From Pseudomonadota bacterium (lineage in GTDB: Bacteria > Pseudomonadota > Alphaproteobacteria > Caulobacterales > Caulobacteraceae), in NCBI GenBank assembly GCA_023456105.1, contig JAEYAO010000124.1, positions 1 to 6,526 on the forward strand: a DNA stretch of 6,526 nucleotides. Direction: 5' to 3'. How positions within the stretch are numbered: the first letter of the stretch is position 1; each line of letters opens with the position of its first letter. Shown here piece after piece: positions 1 through 4,710 of this stretch. Position numbers and translations under genes: made by a program. The notes under the pieces were generated by a model, which made no database searches, was not told the origin of the DNA, and saw only the letters and a list, made by a program, of their open reading frames with translations.

Positions 1-108
1 GCGCTGGAGGCCGGCGCGACCCACCTGGTGATCGGCCGGCCGATCACGGCGGCGGCCGATCCGCGAGCGGCGGCGCGGGCGATCGCCGAAAGCGTCGCCT
101 GGCTGTAG
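1..108 (+). CDS. pyrF: Orotidine 5'-phosphate decarboxylase, C-terminal 35 residues
   Basis: This is the 3' end of a gene entering from the left edge; 35 residues and a TAG stop are visible. The segment HLVIGRPITAAADP is the typical C-terminal signature of OMP decarboxylase, in which the Arg of the GRPIT loop contacts the substrate phosphate, followed by the final helix (ARAIAESVAWL). The enzyme converts OMP to UMP, the last step of de novo pyrimidine synthesis, in the cytoplasm. Its stop lies 3 bases from the stop of the converging repeat-protein gene, and I see no obvious terminator hairpin between them. The family call rests on this short tail alone; the catalytic Asp/Lys residues lie outside the window. 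Confidence 0.85.
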   Translation, partial: ALEAGATHLVIGRPITAAADPRAAARAIAESVAWL

Positions 109-111
109 CCG

Positions 112-1131
112 TCAGCCCCGCTCGCCCGGCTCCTGCCGATAATCGTGCGGCGGAGGGGGAGGCGGTGGAGGCGGCGGAGGCGCAGCCTCTTCCAGTCCGT
201 AGTACTGGTTCGGCGTGGGCGGCGGCGCGTCATAGGGGAAGGGCTCGGGCGCGGGTGCATAGACCGGCGGCGGCGCGATCACCTGCGGCGGCGGCGCATA
301 GACCTGGGCCGGGGCGACGTGGACGTCGGCGGGCGCCACATGCACCTCGGCCGGGGCGACGTTGACGCGCGACGGCTCCACATAGACGGGCGTCGGCTCC
401 ACATAGACCTGCGAGGGCGCGACGTTCACGTCCGGCGGCGTCACATAGACGGGCGAAGGGCGCACATGGACCGGCGGCGCCTGCACGTACACGGGCGGCG
501 ACTGCACATGGACGGGCGGGGCGTCCACATAGACTGGCGGCTGCTGGATGTAGACGGGCGGGGCGGGACGATAGCCGCCGCGCTGCTCGTAACGTTCTTC
601 GTAGCGATATCCGCCGCCTTGCGCGGGATAGCAGCGGCAGTCCTCACGGTATCCGCCTCGGTAGCCGCCGGAATAACCATGGGGCCGCCAGCCGATGTAG
701 TCGCGGCCGAAGCCGTGCACCGGATAACCGACCGGCGCGCTGACCGGCGGACGGCCGTGCAGGGGCAGGGCCGGAGACACCACATAGCCGGCGTAACCGC
801 CGCCCACATAGCCGCCCTCGGCGTAGCCGGCGCCGTTGTAGAAGGTCCCGCCGCCGACCACGCCCGAGCCGTAGCCATACCCGTAGCCGTAGGCGCTGGA
901 CGAGGCGCTGGAATAGCTGCTCGACCGCGCCATGCTGTAGGACGAGGCCCGCGCGCGGGCGTCGATGTTCACATTGACGTTGTTGTGGCCGCTCCAGCCG
1001 CCTGCGCCGCAGCGCGATCCGCAGCCTCCGCCGCCATGCCCCCCGCCATGGCCGAAGTCGCCGGCGGCGACGGGCGCCGCGCCCAGCGTCAGGGCCGCCG
1101 CGGCGGCGAGCAAAACCGAATGTGTCGTCAC
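112..1131 (-). CDS. Secreted Gly/Tyr/Ser- and Pro-rich protein with tandem heptad repeats, function unknown
   Basis: The 339-residue product matches no family I recognise. The GTG start at 1131 is chosen because AGAGGAGG sits 7 bases upstream and a signal peptide begins directly (residues 1-23, hydrophobic core LLAAAAALTLGAA, likely cut after VAA). In order, the mature protein has a His/Gly-rich stretch with a CGSRC motif (about 25-45), an Asn/Val then Ser/Tyr low-complexity stretch (49-90), a Gly/Tyr-rich middle with a second cysteine pair (CRC, 165-167), about 14 heptads of the form P-x-V-Y/H/N-V-x-x (about 191-291), and a tail with 11 consecutive prolines (318-328). There are no membrane helices after the signal peptide. 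The composition suggests an extended, disordered periplasmic or surface protein; wall-spanning, adhesive or metal-binding roles are guesses. The antisense strand is also open over much of this gene, an effect of base composition. Confidence 0.8.
   Translation of the reverse strand: MTTHSVLLAAAAALTLGAAPVAAGDFGHGGGHGGGGCGSRCGAGGWSGHNNVNVNIDARARASSYSMARSSSYSSASSSAYGYGYGYGSGVVGGGTFYNGAGYAEGGYVGGGYAGYVVSPALPLHGRPPVSAPVGYPVHGFGRDYIGWRPHGYSGGYRGGYREDCRCYPAQGGGYRYEERYEQRGGYRPAPPVYIQQPPVYVDAPPVHVQSPPVYVQAPPVHVRPSPVYVTPPDVNVAPSQVYVEPTPVYVEPSRVNVAPAEVHVAPADVHVAPAQVYAPPPQVIAPPPVYAPAPEPFPYDAPPPTPNQYYGLEEAAPPPPPPPPPPPHDYRQEPGERG
259..561 (-). repeat. 21-bp tandem repeat array encoding 7-residue units (about 14 copies)
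   Basis: The bases coding for the heptads repeat with a 21-bp period, so every unit keeps the reading frame. Successive units read PPVYIQQ, PPVYVDA, PPVHVQS, PPVYVQA, PPVHVRP, SPVYVTP, PDVNVAP, SQVYVEP, TPVYVEP, SRVNVAP, AEVHVAP, ADVHVAP, then decay into AQVYAPP and PQVIAPP. Copies nearer the N-terminus carry PP before the V-x-V core, while later ones carry polar or acidic residues there (PD, SQ, SR, AE, AD). This suggests sub-types spread by unequal crossover or slippage. The alternating V-x-V core flanked by prolines should give an extended, strand-like or polyproline conformation. Confidence 0.88.
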
Positions 1132-1138
1132 GGGACAG

Positions 1139-1146
1139 CCTCCTCT
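1139..1146 (-). promoter_or_regulatory. Ribosome binding site of the repeat protein
   Basis: AGAGGAGG on the minus strand lies 7 bases before the GTG at 1131. It is one of the two strongest Shine-Dalgarno matches in the window and decides the start in favour of GTG over the upstream in-frame TTG at 1167. Confidence 0.8.
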
Positions 1147-1154
1147 AAGTCGAA

Positions 1155-1177
1155 GGCGCCGTCGCAAGCCCGGCGCC
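1155..1177 (-). promoter_or_regulatory. Possible hairpin in the leader of the repeat-protein gene
   Basis: Two copies of GGCGCC separated by 11 bases can pair in a 6-bp stem just upstream of the ribosome binding site, in the 99-base gap between the 122-residue gene and the repeat-protein gene. A TTAACC hexamer, the only AT-rich element in this gap, lies further upstream (bases 1194-1199 read on the minus strand). The hairpin could be a weak terminator for the upstream genes or a leader structure. It has no T-run, and GC-rich palindromes are common in such DNA, so this is weak. Confidence 0.25.
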
Positions 1178-1230
1178 AGACGCTCGCCAAGAGGTTAACG
1201 CGGCAGGTGGACGCGCGTCGCCCGCACCGT

Positions 1231-1599
1231 TCACGCTTCGGTGTCGTCCAGGCGGCCAGGCTGCGGGCGACGTTCGTTCGAGCCGGAATATTCCGCGCCC
1301 AGATAGGCGGACCGCGCCGCGTCCAGCACGGGCGGCCCGCCGCGCAGGCCGCGTTTCTGTCCAGACTGTCCCATCTGCTGGGCCGCAAAGGCGGCGGCGG
1401 CGTCCACGCCTCCGGCTGTGGGGGGCGGGGCGGGGGCTTGCGGCCGCTTGTCGGGGCCGACGTCGTCCATATCCGGCGCCGATGTGGACGTCGCGGAAAG
1501 GAGGGATGCGCCGGGCGCGCGGCGCTGTCCGTCCCGGCGCTCGACCTTGCGTCGATCGACAGACGATAGCGGGCCCACGCGGTCCACGGGTCGGGTCAT
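1231..1599 (-). CDS. Conserved-looking small protein coupled to phaR, function unknown
   Basis: A 122-residue protein whose ATG overlaps the phaR stop codon in an ATGA arrangement, with GAGG 5 bases upstream inside the end of phaR. This implies translational coupling and a shared transcript. It has a basic N-terminal stretch with repeated Arg pairs (DRRKVERRDGQRR, residues 15-27), a Pro/Ala-rich linker (about 41-65), and a C-terminal block (66-122) that looks like a real folded or binding module: a short Ala-rich helix (AAAAFAAQQMGQ), then GLRGGPPVLDAARSAYLGAEYSG and NERRPQPGR. There is no signal peptide or membrane segment, so it is probably cytoplasmic. I do not recognise a named domain. 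Coupling to phaR suggests a partner of that regulator or a PHA-granule-linked protein, but this is inference from position only. Longer upstream readings in this frame overlap phaR and are not supported. Confidence 0.75.
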   Translation of the reverse strand: MTRPVDRVGPLSSVDRRKVERRDGQRRAPGASLLSATSTSAPDMDDVGPDKRPQAPAPPPTAGGVDAAAAFAAQQMGQSGQKRGLRGGPPVLDAARSAYLGAEYSGSNERRPQPGRLDDTEA

Positions 1600-2054
1600 C
1601 TCGGCCTCGCTTCGGGCGCCGCCAGACGATCCAGCCGGGCGCGCATCTCGTCCATCTGCCGTCGGATCTCGGCGAGGGACCCCTGCACCCCGTCCGGGTC
1701 CGGCGTCGTCGGTCGTGAGTGGAAGGCGCCGAGCGACGCCTCCAGATCGTCGGGAGCCGCAGCGCCCCGCCTGTGGAGTTCGATCAGCCGGCGCAGAAAG
1801 GCGGCGGGCAGGACGGCTTCGCCCCGGTTTTCCTGCTCGTACAGAACATGCATCAGCACCTGTCGGGTCAGGTCGTCGCCGGTGCGGGCGTCCTCGACCA
1901 CGAAGCGGATTTCCGCGCACACCATTCGCGCCAGATCGTCCAGCGTCACATAGGCGCTGTTTCGCGTGTCGTAGAGACGGCGATTCGCATATTTGCGGAT
2001 CACCACGACATCGACGCCGTCGGTGCGTTCGCCCGGGTTCGTCTTCCTCGCCAC
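1596..2054 (-). CDS. phaR: PhaR-type polyhydroxyalkanoate synthesis regulator
   Basis: The N-terminal domain (residues about 18-78) has the hallmark PHB/PHA accumulation regulator motif IRKYANRRLYDT, followed by AYVTLDDLARMV and FVVEDARTGDDLTRQVL. The PHB_acc-type second segment follows (about 80-111, LPAAFLRRLIEL), then a short charged helix, possibly a coiled coil (125-145). PhaR proteins bind DNA and PHA granules and repress phasin (phaP) and their own gene, which couples granule surface to phasin supply. At 152 residues it is shorter than the roughly 180-200 usual for the family, mainly at the C-terminus. The GTG at 2054 is chosen because family members begin a short way before the KYANRRLY motif; the SD is weak (GAGA), and an in-frame TTG at 2093 is the alternative. 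No pha biosynthesis gene is in view. Confidence 0.88.
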   Translation of the reverse strand: MARKTNPGERTDGVDVVVIRKYANRRLYDTRNSAYVTLDDLARMVCAEIRFVVEDARTGDDLTRQVLMHVLYEQENRGEAVLPAAFLRRLIELHRRGAAAPDDLEASLGAFHSRPTTPDPDGVQGSLAEIRRQMDEMRARLDRLAAPEARPR

Positions 2055-2066
2055 GCTTGTTCTCGC

Positions 2067-2095
2067 GCTTGCTGCGCGGCCACTATCCCGCAAGC
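2067..2095. promoter_or_regulatory. TGC-rich inverted repeat at the phaR start (possible autoregulatory operator)
   Basis: GCTTGC at 2067-2072 is mirrored by GCAAGC at 2090-2095, and the left arm continues as TGCTGCGCGG. It lies just upstream of the preferred phaR GTG. PhaR of Paracoccus is reported to bind TGC-rich DNA and to repress its own gene, so this is a plausible operator. The match is by eye, and in DNA this rich in G and C it could be chance. Confidence 0.3.
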
Positions 2096-2110
2096 CGGCG
2101 GGAAGCGCCA

Positions 2111-2132
2111 GTGAGGTCGGAGTGGTGAGGTC
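2111..2132. repeat. Direct repeat GTGAGGTC x2 upstream of phaR
   Basis: GTGAGGTC occurs at 2111-2118 and again at 2125-2132, a 14-base period, with further AGGTC echoes up to 2137. It fills most of the 90-base gap between the hemolysin III stop and phaR. It may be a binding site for a tandem or dimeric regulator, or a chance repeat. Confidence 0.35.
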
Positions 2133-2144
2133 AGGTCGTTGCGG

Positions 2145-2858
2145 TCAGGCTAGGGCCGCCGGCGCCAGCACCACGCCCACCAGCACCGCCGCCCAGTGGA
2201 CGCCCGCGCCCGCCACCACGAATCCGTGCCAGATCGCGCGGCGGTACTTCACCTTGGGGCTGATGAAGACAAAGACGCCGGCGGTGTAGATCAGCCCGCC
2301 CAGCACCAGAAGGCCCAGCGCCACCGGATGCACCGTCTCCAGCATCGGCTTCAGCGCCAGCACCGCCAGCCAGCCGAACAGCACATAGACCCCGCTCCAG
2401 AAGGCGTCGGAGATGCGCGGCGCCAGAAGCTTGGTTCCGACGCCTGCGAACGCCAGGGTCCACACCAGCAGGGTGAAGCCGACGGCCCAGGCCCCCTCGA
2501 ACCGCTGGGTGGTGAAGGGGGTGTAGCTGCCCGCGATCATCAGAAAGATCGCCGCCTCGTCCATGCGGCGCAGCACCGGCCGCGCGGCGCACGGCTTGGC
2601 CAGGTTGTAGATCGTCGAGGCGCTCAGCATCGCCACAAGGCAGACGGCGTAGATGGCGGTGGCGATGGCCGGGCCTACGCCGACATAATGCATCGCCAGG
2701 ACCGCCAGGATCACGCCGCCCAGAGCCGCGAAGCCCAGGCCGACGGCGTGCACCCACAGGTCGGCCAGACGCTCGGATCGGGTGCTGTAATGCTCGATCA
2801 TGTCGAGCTCGTCCGGCGTGCAGACGTGAACCACCAGCTTTTTCAGCGCGCGCTTCAT
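2145..2858 (-). CDS. Hemolysin III / PAQR-family integral membrane protein
   Basis: The 237-residue protein has about seven hydrophobic segments (approximately 33-55, 62-84, 102-117, 123-142, 153-171, 178-199, 207-231) after a cytoplasmic N-terminus (CTPDELDMIEHYSTRSERLADLWVH split around residues 13-37). Family signatures are SASTIYN (79-85), LRRMDEAAIFLMIAGSYTPF (97-115, with D100) and AIWHGFVVAGAGVHW (208-222). The family includes bacterial hemolysin III and eukaryotic adiponectin/progestin receptors. In bacteria it is linked to membrane-lipid and membrane-energetics homeostasis more than to true haemolysis. The usual metal-binding SxxxH is here SxxxN (N85), and the first His of HxxxH appears to be Arg207; D100 and H211 remain. 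The gene follows htpX by 53 bases in the same direction. The ATG at 2858 fits the family start but has no clear SD. Confidence 0.87.
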   Translation of the reverse strand: MKRALKKLVVHVCTPDELDMIEHYSTRSERLADLWVHAVGLGFAALGGVILAVLAMHYVGVGPAIATAIYAVCLVAMLSASTIYNLAKPCAARPVLRRMDEAAIFLMIAGSYTPFTTQRFEGAWAVGFTLLVWTLAFAGVGTKLLAPRISDAFWSGVYVLFGWLAVLALKPMLETVHPVALGLLVLGGLIYTAGVFVFISPKVKYRRAIWHGFVVAGAGVHWAAVLVGVVLAPAALA

Positions 2859-2869
2859 GCCGGATAAAT

Positions 2870-2903
2870 CGAGAGCGGGTCGTGTTTGTTCCCGCTGCGC
2901 TCG
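2870..2903 (-). promoter_or_regulatory. Bulged hairpin between htpX and the hemolysin III gene
   Basis: On the minus strand CGAG-(CGC bulge)-AGCGGG pairs with CCCGCT-CTCG across an 11-base loop, giving a 10-bp stem with one bulge. It occupies most of the 53-base htpX/hemolysin III gap and ends about a dozen bases before the hemolysin III ATG. No T-run follows, so it is not a classic terminator. It could attenuate readthrough, protect the htpX mRNA end, or affect initiation of the SD-less downstream gene. Confidence 0.4.
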
Positions 2904-2911
2904 CGCGCCGC

Positions 2912-3871
2912 TCAGCCCCAGGGTCCGCGCGTCGAGGGCGTGGCCGGAACGCCGGTGGTGACCGATGTGCGACGCGGCCCCGGCTGATGGGTCGCCGGCC
3001 GGACGCGCGGCGTCATGCGCGCCGCCTGTTCTGTCAGGGCCCGCACGCGATTGGCCGTGGCGGGGTGGGTCGAGAACAGATTGTCCGCACCGCGCCCCGC
3101 CAGGGGATTGATTATGAACAGCTGGCCGGACGCCGGATTGCGCTCGGCTGTGGGATTGTGGATCCGCCGCGCCCAGCCGTCGATCTTCTGCAGCGCCGAG
3201 GCGAGCGCCTGAGGATCCCCGGCGATCTCGGCCCCGATCCGGTCCGCCTCGTATTCGCGCGCGCGGCTGATCGCCATCTGCACCAGGCCGGCGGCCATGG
3301 GCGCCAGGATCATCAGCGCCAGGGTCCCGACCAGGCCGCCCGGCCGCTCGCGATCCTCGCCGCCGCCAAAGAAGAGGGCGAAGTTGGCCAGGGCGGCGAT
3401 GGCGCCCGCCACCGTCGCGGTCACCGTCATGATCAAGGTGTCGCGGTTCTTCACATGCGCCAGCTCGTGCGCCATGACGCCGCGCACCTCGTCCCGGGTC
3501 AGCATGTCCAGCAGGCCCGTGGTCGCGCATACCACGGCGTTGGCCGGGTTACGACCGGTGGCGAAGGCGTTGGGCTGGTCGCTGGGGATGATGGCGACGC
3601 CCGGCTGCGGCAGCCCGGCTCGATCAGCCATCTCGCGGATGTCGGACACATAGTTGCGCACCACGGCATTGGGGTGCGCCTCGTCCACCGGCTGGGCGCG
3701 GTACATCTTCAGCACCAGCTTGTCGGCGTTCCAGTAGCTGAACAGGTTCATCCCGCCCGCCAGCAGCAGGGCGACGGCCATGCCGCCGGCGCCGCCGATC
3801 AGATAGCCGAGACCCGCGAACAACGCGGTCAGCACGCCCAGAAGAACAAAGGTCCTGGCGTGGTTCATCAT
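2912..3871 (-). CDS. htpX: Membrane-bound zinc metalloprotease HtpX (M48 family)
   Basis: The 319-residue product has the M48B layout: two N-terminal membrane helices (about 7-25 and 28-46), a cytoplasmic catalytic segment with the zinc motif HELAH at 135-139, two more hydrophobic segments (about 146-169 and 178-200), then REYEADRIGAEI (205-216), which carries the third zinc ligand (a Glu of EYEAD), and the family-typical STHPATANRVRAL near 267-279. HtpX degrades damaged or misfolded inner-membrane proteins alongside FtsH. Compared with about 293 residues in E. coli it has a Pro/Arg-rich C-terminal tail ending GPWG. The ATG at 3871 is 7 bases after AGAGGAGG; ATG at 3868 is equally readable. 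An upstream ATG at 3904 has no SD. I see no convincing sigma-32 promoter upstream. Confidence 0.96.
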   Translation of the reverse strand: MMNHARTFVLLGVLTALFAGLGYLIGGAGGMAVALLLAGGMNLFSYWNADKLVLKMYRAQPVDEAHPNAVVRNYVSDIREMADRAGLPQPGVAIIPSDQPNAFATGRNPANAVVCATTGLLDMLTRDEVRGVMAHELAHVKNRDTLIMTVTATVAGAIAALANFALFFGGGEDRERPGGLVGTLALMILAPMAAGLVQMAISRAREYEADRIGAEIAGDPQALASALQKIDGWARRIHNPTAERNPASGQLFIINPLAGRGADNLFSTHPATANRVRALTEQAARMTPRVRPATHQPGPRRTSVTTGVPATPSTRGPWG

Positions 3872-3878
3872 CGTCGGT

Positions 3879-3886
3879 CCTCCTCT
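3879..3886 (-). promoter_or_regulatory. Ribosome binding site of htpX
   Basis: AGAGGAGG on the minus strand, 7 bases before the ATG at 3871. It lies inside the longer reading that begins at 3904 and so argues against that longer start. Confidence 0.8.
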
Positions 3887-3966
3887 TCCTTTGTCGAGCG
3901 TCATGGCGGCACGGGTCTCGCCCCCTATCTGAGAGGATCAACGCATGTCCTCAAGGGAGCCGCCCT

Positions 3967-4212
3967 GTGACCGAACATCCCACCCCGGCCGCCGATCCGG
4001 CAGCCACGGCGGACCGGCTGAACGCCGACGTGCCGCACGCGACGGCCGAACGACCGCTCAGCGATGCGGCCCGGCGCGCCCTGCTTGAAGCCGCCGAGCG
4101 GCGCGGCGCTTCGGAGACGGCCTCGTTGTCCGGCGAGCATGGCGGGCCGACAGGACCTGAACCGACCCGCTACGGCGACTGGGAAAAGAAGGGGCTGGCG
4201 ATCGACTTCTGA
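3967..4212 (+). CDS. Succinate dehydrogenase assembly factor 4-like protein (DUF1674)
   Basis: The 81-residue protein has a disordered Pro/Ala-rich N-terminus, a helix at residues 31-46 (LSDAARRALLEAAERR) and the diagnostic C-terminal block GGPTGPEPTRYGDWEKKGLAIDF at 59-81, which defines DUF1674/SDHAF4. In mitochondria SDHAF4 (Sdh8 in yeast) binds the FAD-loaded SdhA subunit before it joins SdhB; a matching role in bacterial complex II assembly is inferred. The start is GTG at 3967, with AAGGGAG 7 bases upstream. The gene diverges from htpX across 95 bases; from memory, htpX and DUF1674 genes are often neighbours in alphaproteobacteria (not checked). It converges on the membrane-protein gene with 6 bases between stops. 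Confidence 0.9.
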   Translation: MTEHPTPAADPAATADRLNADVPHATAERPLSDAARRALLEAAERRGASETASLSGEHGGPTGPEPTRYGDWEKKGLAIDF

Positions 4213-4218
4213 TCCGCC

Positions 4219-4638
4219 TCAGCTGCGAAAATCCATGTCCCGGCGCGAGGCGACGATGGTGACGATGAAGCCGGCCAGCACGTCCAGCAGCACCATGACC
4301 AGGATCAGGAAAAAGGTCGATGTCGCAAAGCCCCGCAGCAGCAGGAATTCGATCAGGCAGACCACGAACAGGATCATCGACAGGGCGTGATTGACGATGG
4401 CGGCGCGGTGGCTGGCCGTTGATTTCAGAAGCTCGAAGAACAGGATCACCAGGGCGACGAACAGGATCAGGTCGCCGACGCCCACGCTCCACTGCGCGCC
4501 GGAGGCCATGGTCACCGTGAACAGGGGATCGCGCAGGATCGCATCGGCCTGCGCCATGCCCACGTCCGAGCCGTTGAACAGCACGACGATGTTGTAGAGC
4601 GCCACCGGGATCAGCAGCAGCGGCAGGGCGGCCAGCAT
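4219..4638 (-). CDS. Four-helix integral membrane protein, function unknown
   Basis: The 139-residue protein has four hydrophobic segments: about 2-21, 52-72 (GDLILFVALVILFFELLKS), 79-101 (NHALSMILFVVCLIEFLLL) and 107-130 (TSTFFLILVMVLLDVLAGF), with a short basic tail SRRDMDF. Polar and acidic residues sit at the helix ends (E69, E97, D119). It looks like a conserved alphaproteobacterial inner-membrane protein with no function I can name. The ATG at 4638 is preferred because GAGGA lies 7 bases upstream and the first helix begins there; an in-frame extension of 20 residues to 4698 lacks support. It lies 72 bases after the HMG-CoA lyase stop on the same strand, so it may share that transcript. 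Confidence 0.75.
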   Translation of the reverse strand: MLAALPLLLIPVALYNIVVLFNGSDVGMAQADAILRDPLFTVTMASGAQWSVGVGDLILFVALVILFFELLKSTASHRAAIVNHALSMILFVVCLIEFLLLRGFATSTFFLILVMVLLDVLAGFIVTIVASRRDMDFRS

Positions 4639-4686
4639 CGAAGGGTCCTCATCAAGGCGCGATCGCCATGCATAAACCGCTTCGAG

Positions 4687-4702
4687 GCCGTTCAACAACG
4701 GC
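4687..4702 (-). promoter_or_regulatory. Small inverted repeat after the HMG-CoA lyase gene
   Basis: GCCGTT, a 4-base loop and AACGGC form a perfect 6-bp stem 9 bases beyond the lyase stop, in the 72-base gap before the membrane-protein gene. No U-tract follows on the minus strand. It may be a weak terminator or RNA-end stabiliser. Confidence 0.35.
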
Positions 4703-4710
4703 GCGCCGGG

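Noticed and set aside
259..561. CRISPR-like array
   Set aside because: The 21-bp repeats are contiguous, lack spacers and keep a protein reading frame, so they are coding tandem repeats.
1132..1167. TTG start at 1167 for the repeat protein
   Set aside because: It would place the strong AGAGGAGG and 12 basic residues ahead of the signal peptide; GTG 1131 fits both the SD and the signal peptide.
145..1569. 474-residue + strand reading frame, very Arg-rich
   Set aside because: It is antisense to the repeat protein, the 122-residue gene and their gap. Its composition is that of a GC-rich shadow frame, with no domain and no start signal.
1600..1920. N-terminal extension of the 122-residue protein to 229 residues
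   Set aside because: The extension lies inside phaR in another frame and is Arg/Pro-rich; the ATGA overlap with GAGG upstream gives a better start.
2055..2093. Longer phaR starting at TTG 2093
   Set aside because: There is no SD before the TTG, and the added residues are not typical of the family. GTG 2054 is preferred, though its SD is also weak.
1418..2128. 236-residue + strand reading frame
   Set aside because: Antisense to phaR and the coupled gene. It is Arg/Pro/Ser-rich with no recognisable motif, whereas the opposite strand carries clear PhaR motifs.
2859..3530. N-terminal extension of hemolysin III to 461 residues
   Set aside because: The extra 224 residues lie over htpX in another frame and look like shadow sequence; the family begins near the ATG at 2858.
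3908..3930. Sigma-32-like heat-shock -10 box (CCCCCTATCT) upstream of htpX
   Set aside because: It reads on the + strand, away from htpX, and no properly spaced -35 was found.
2882..3970. 362-residue + strand reading frame
   Set aside because: Antisense to htpX, whose zinc motif and family signatures are unmistakable; the + strand product is low-complexity His/Gly/Arg-rich.
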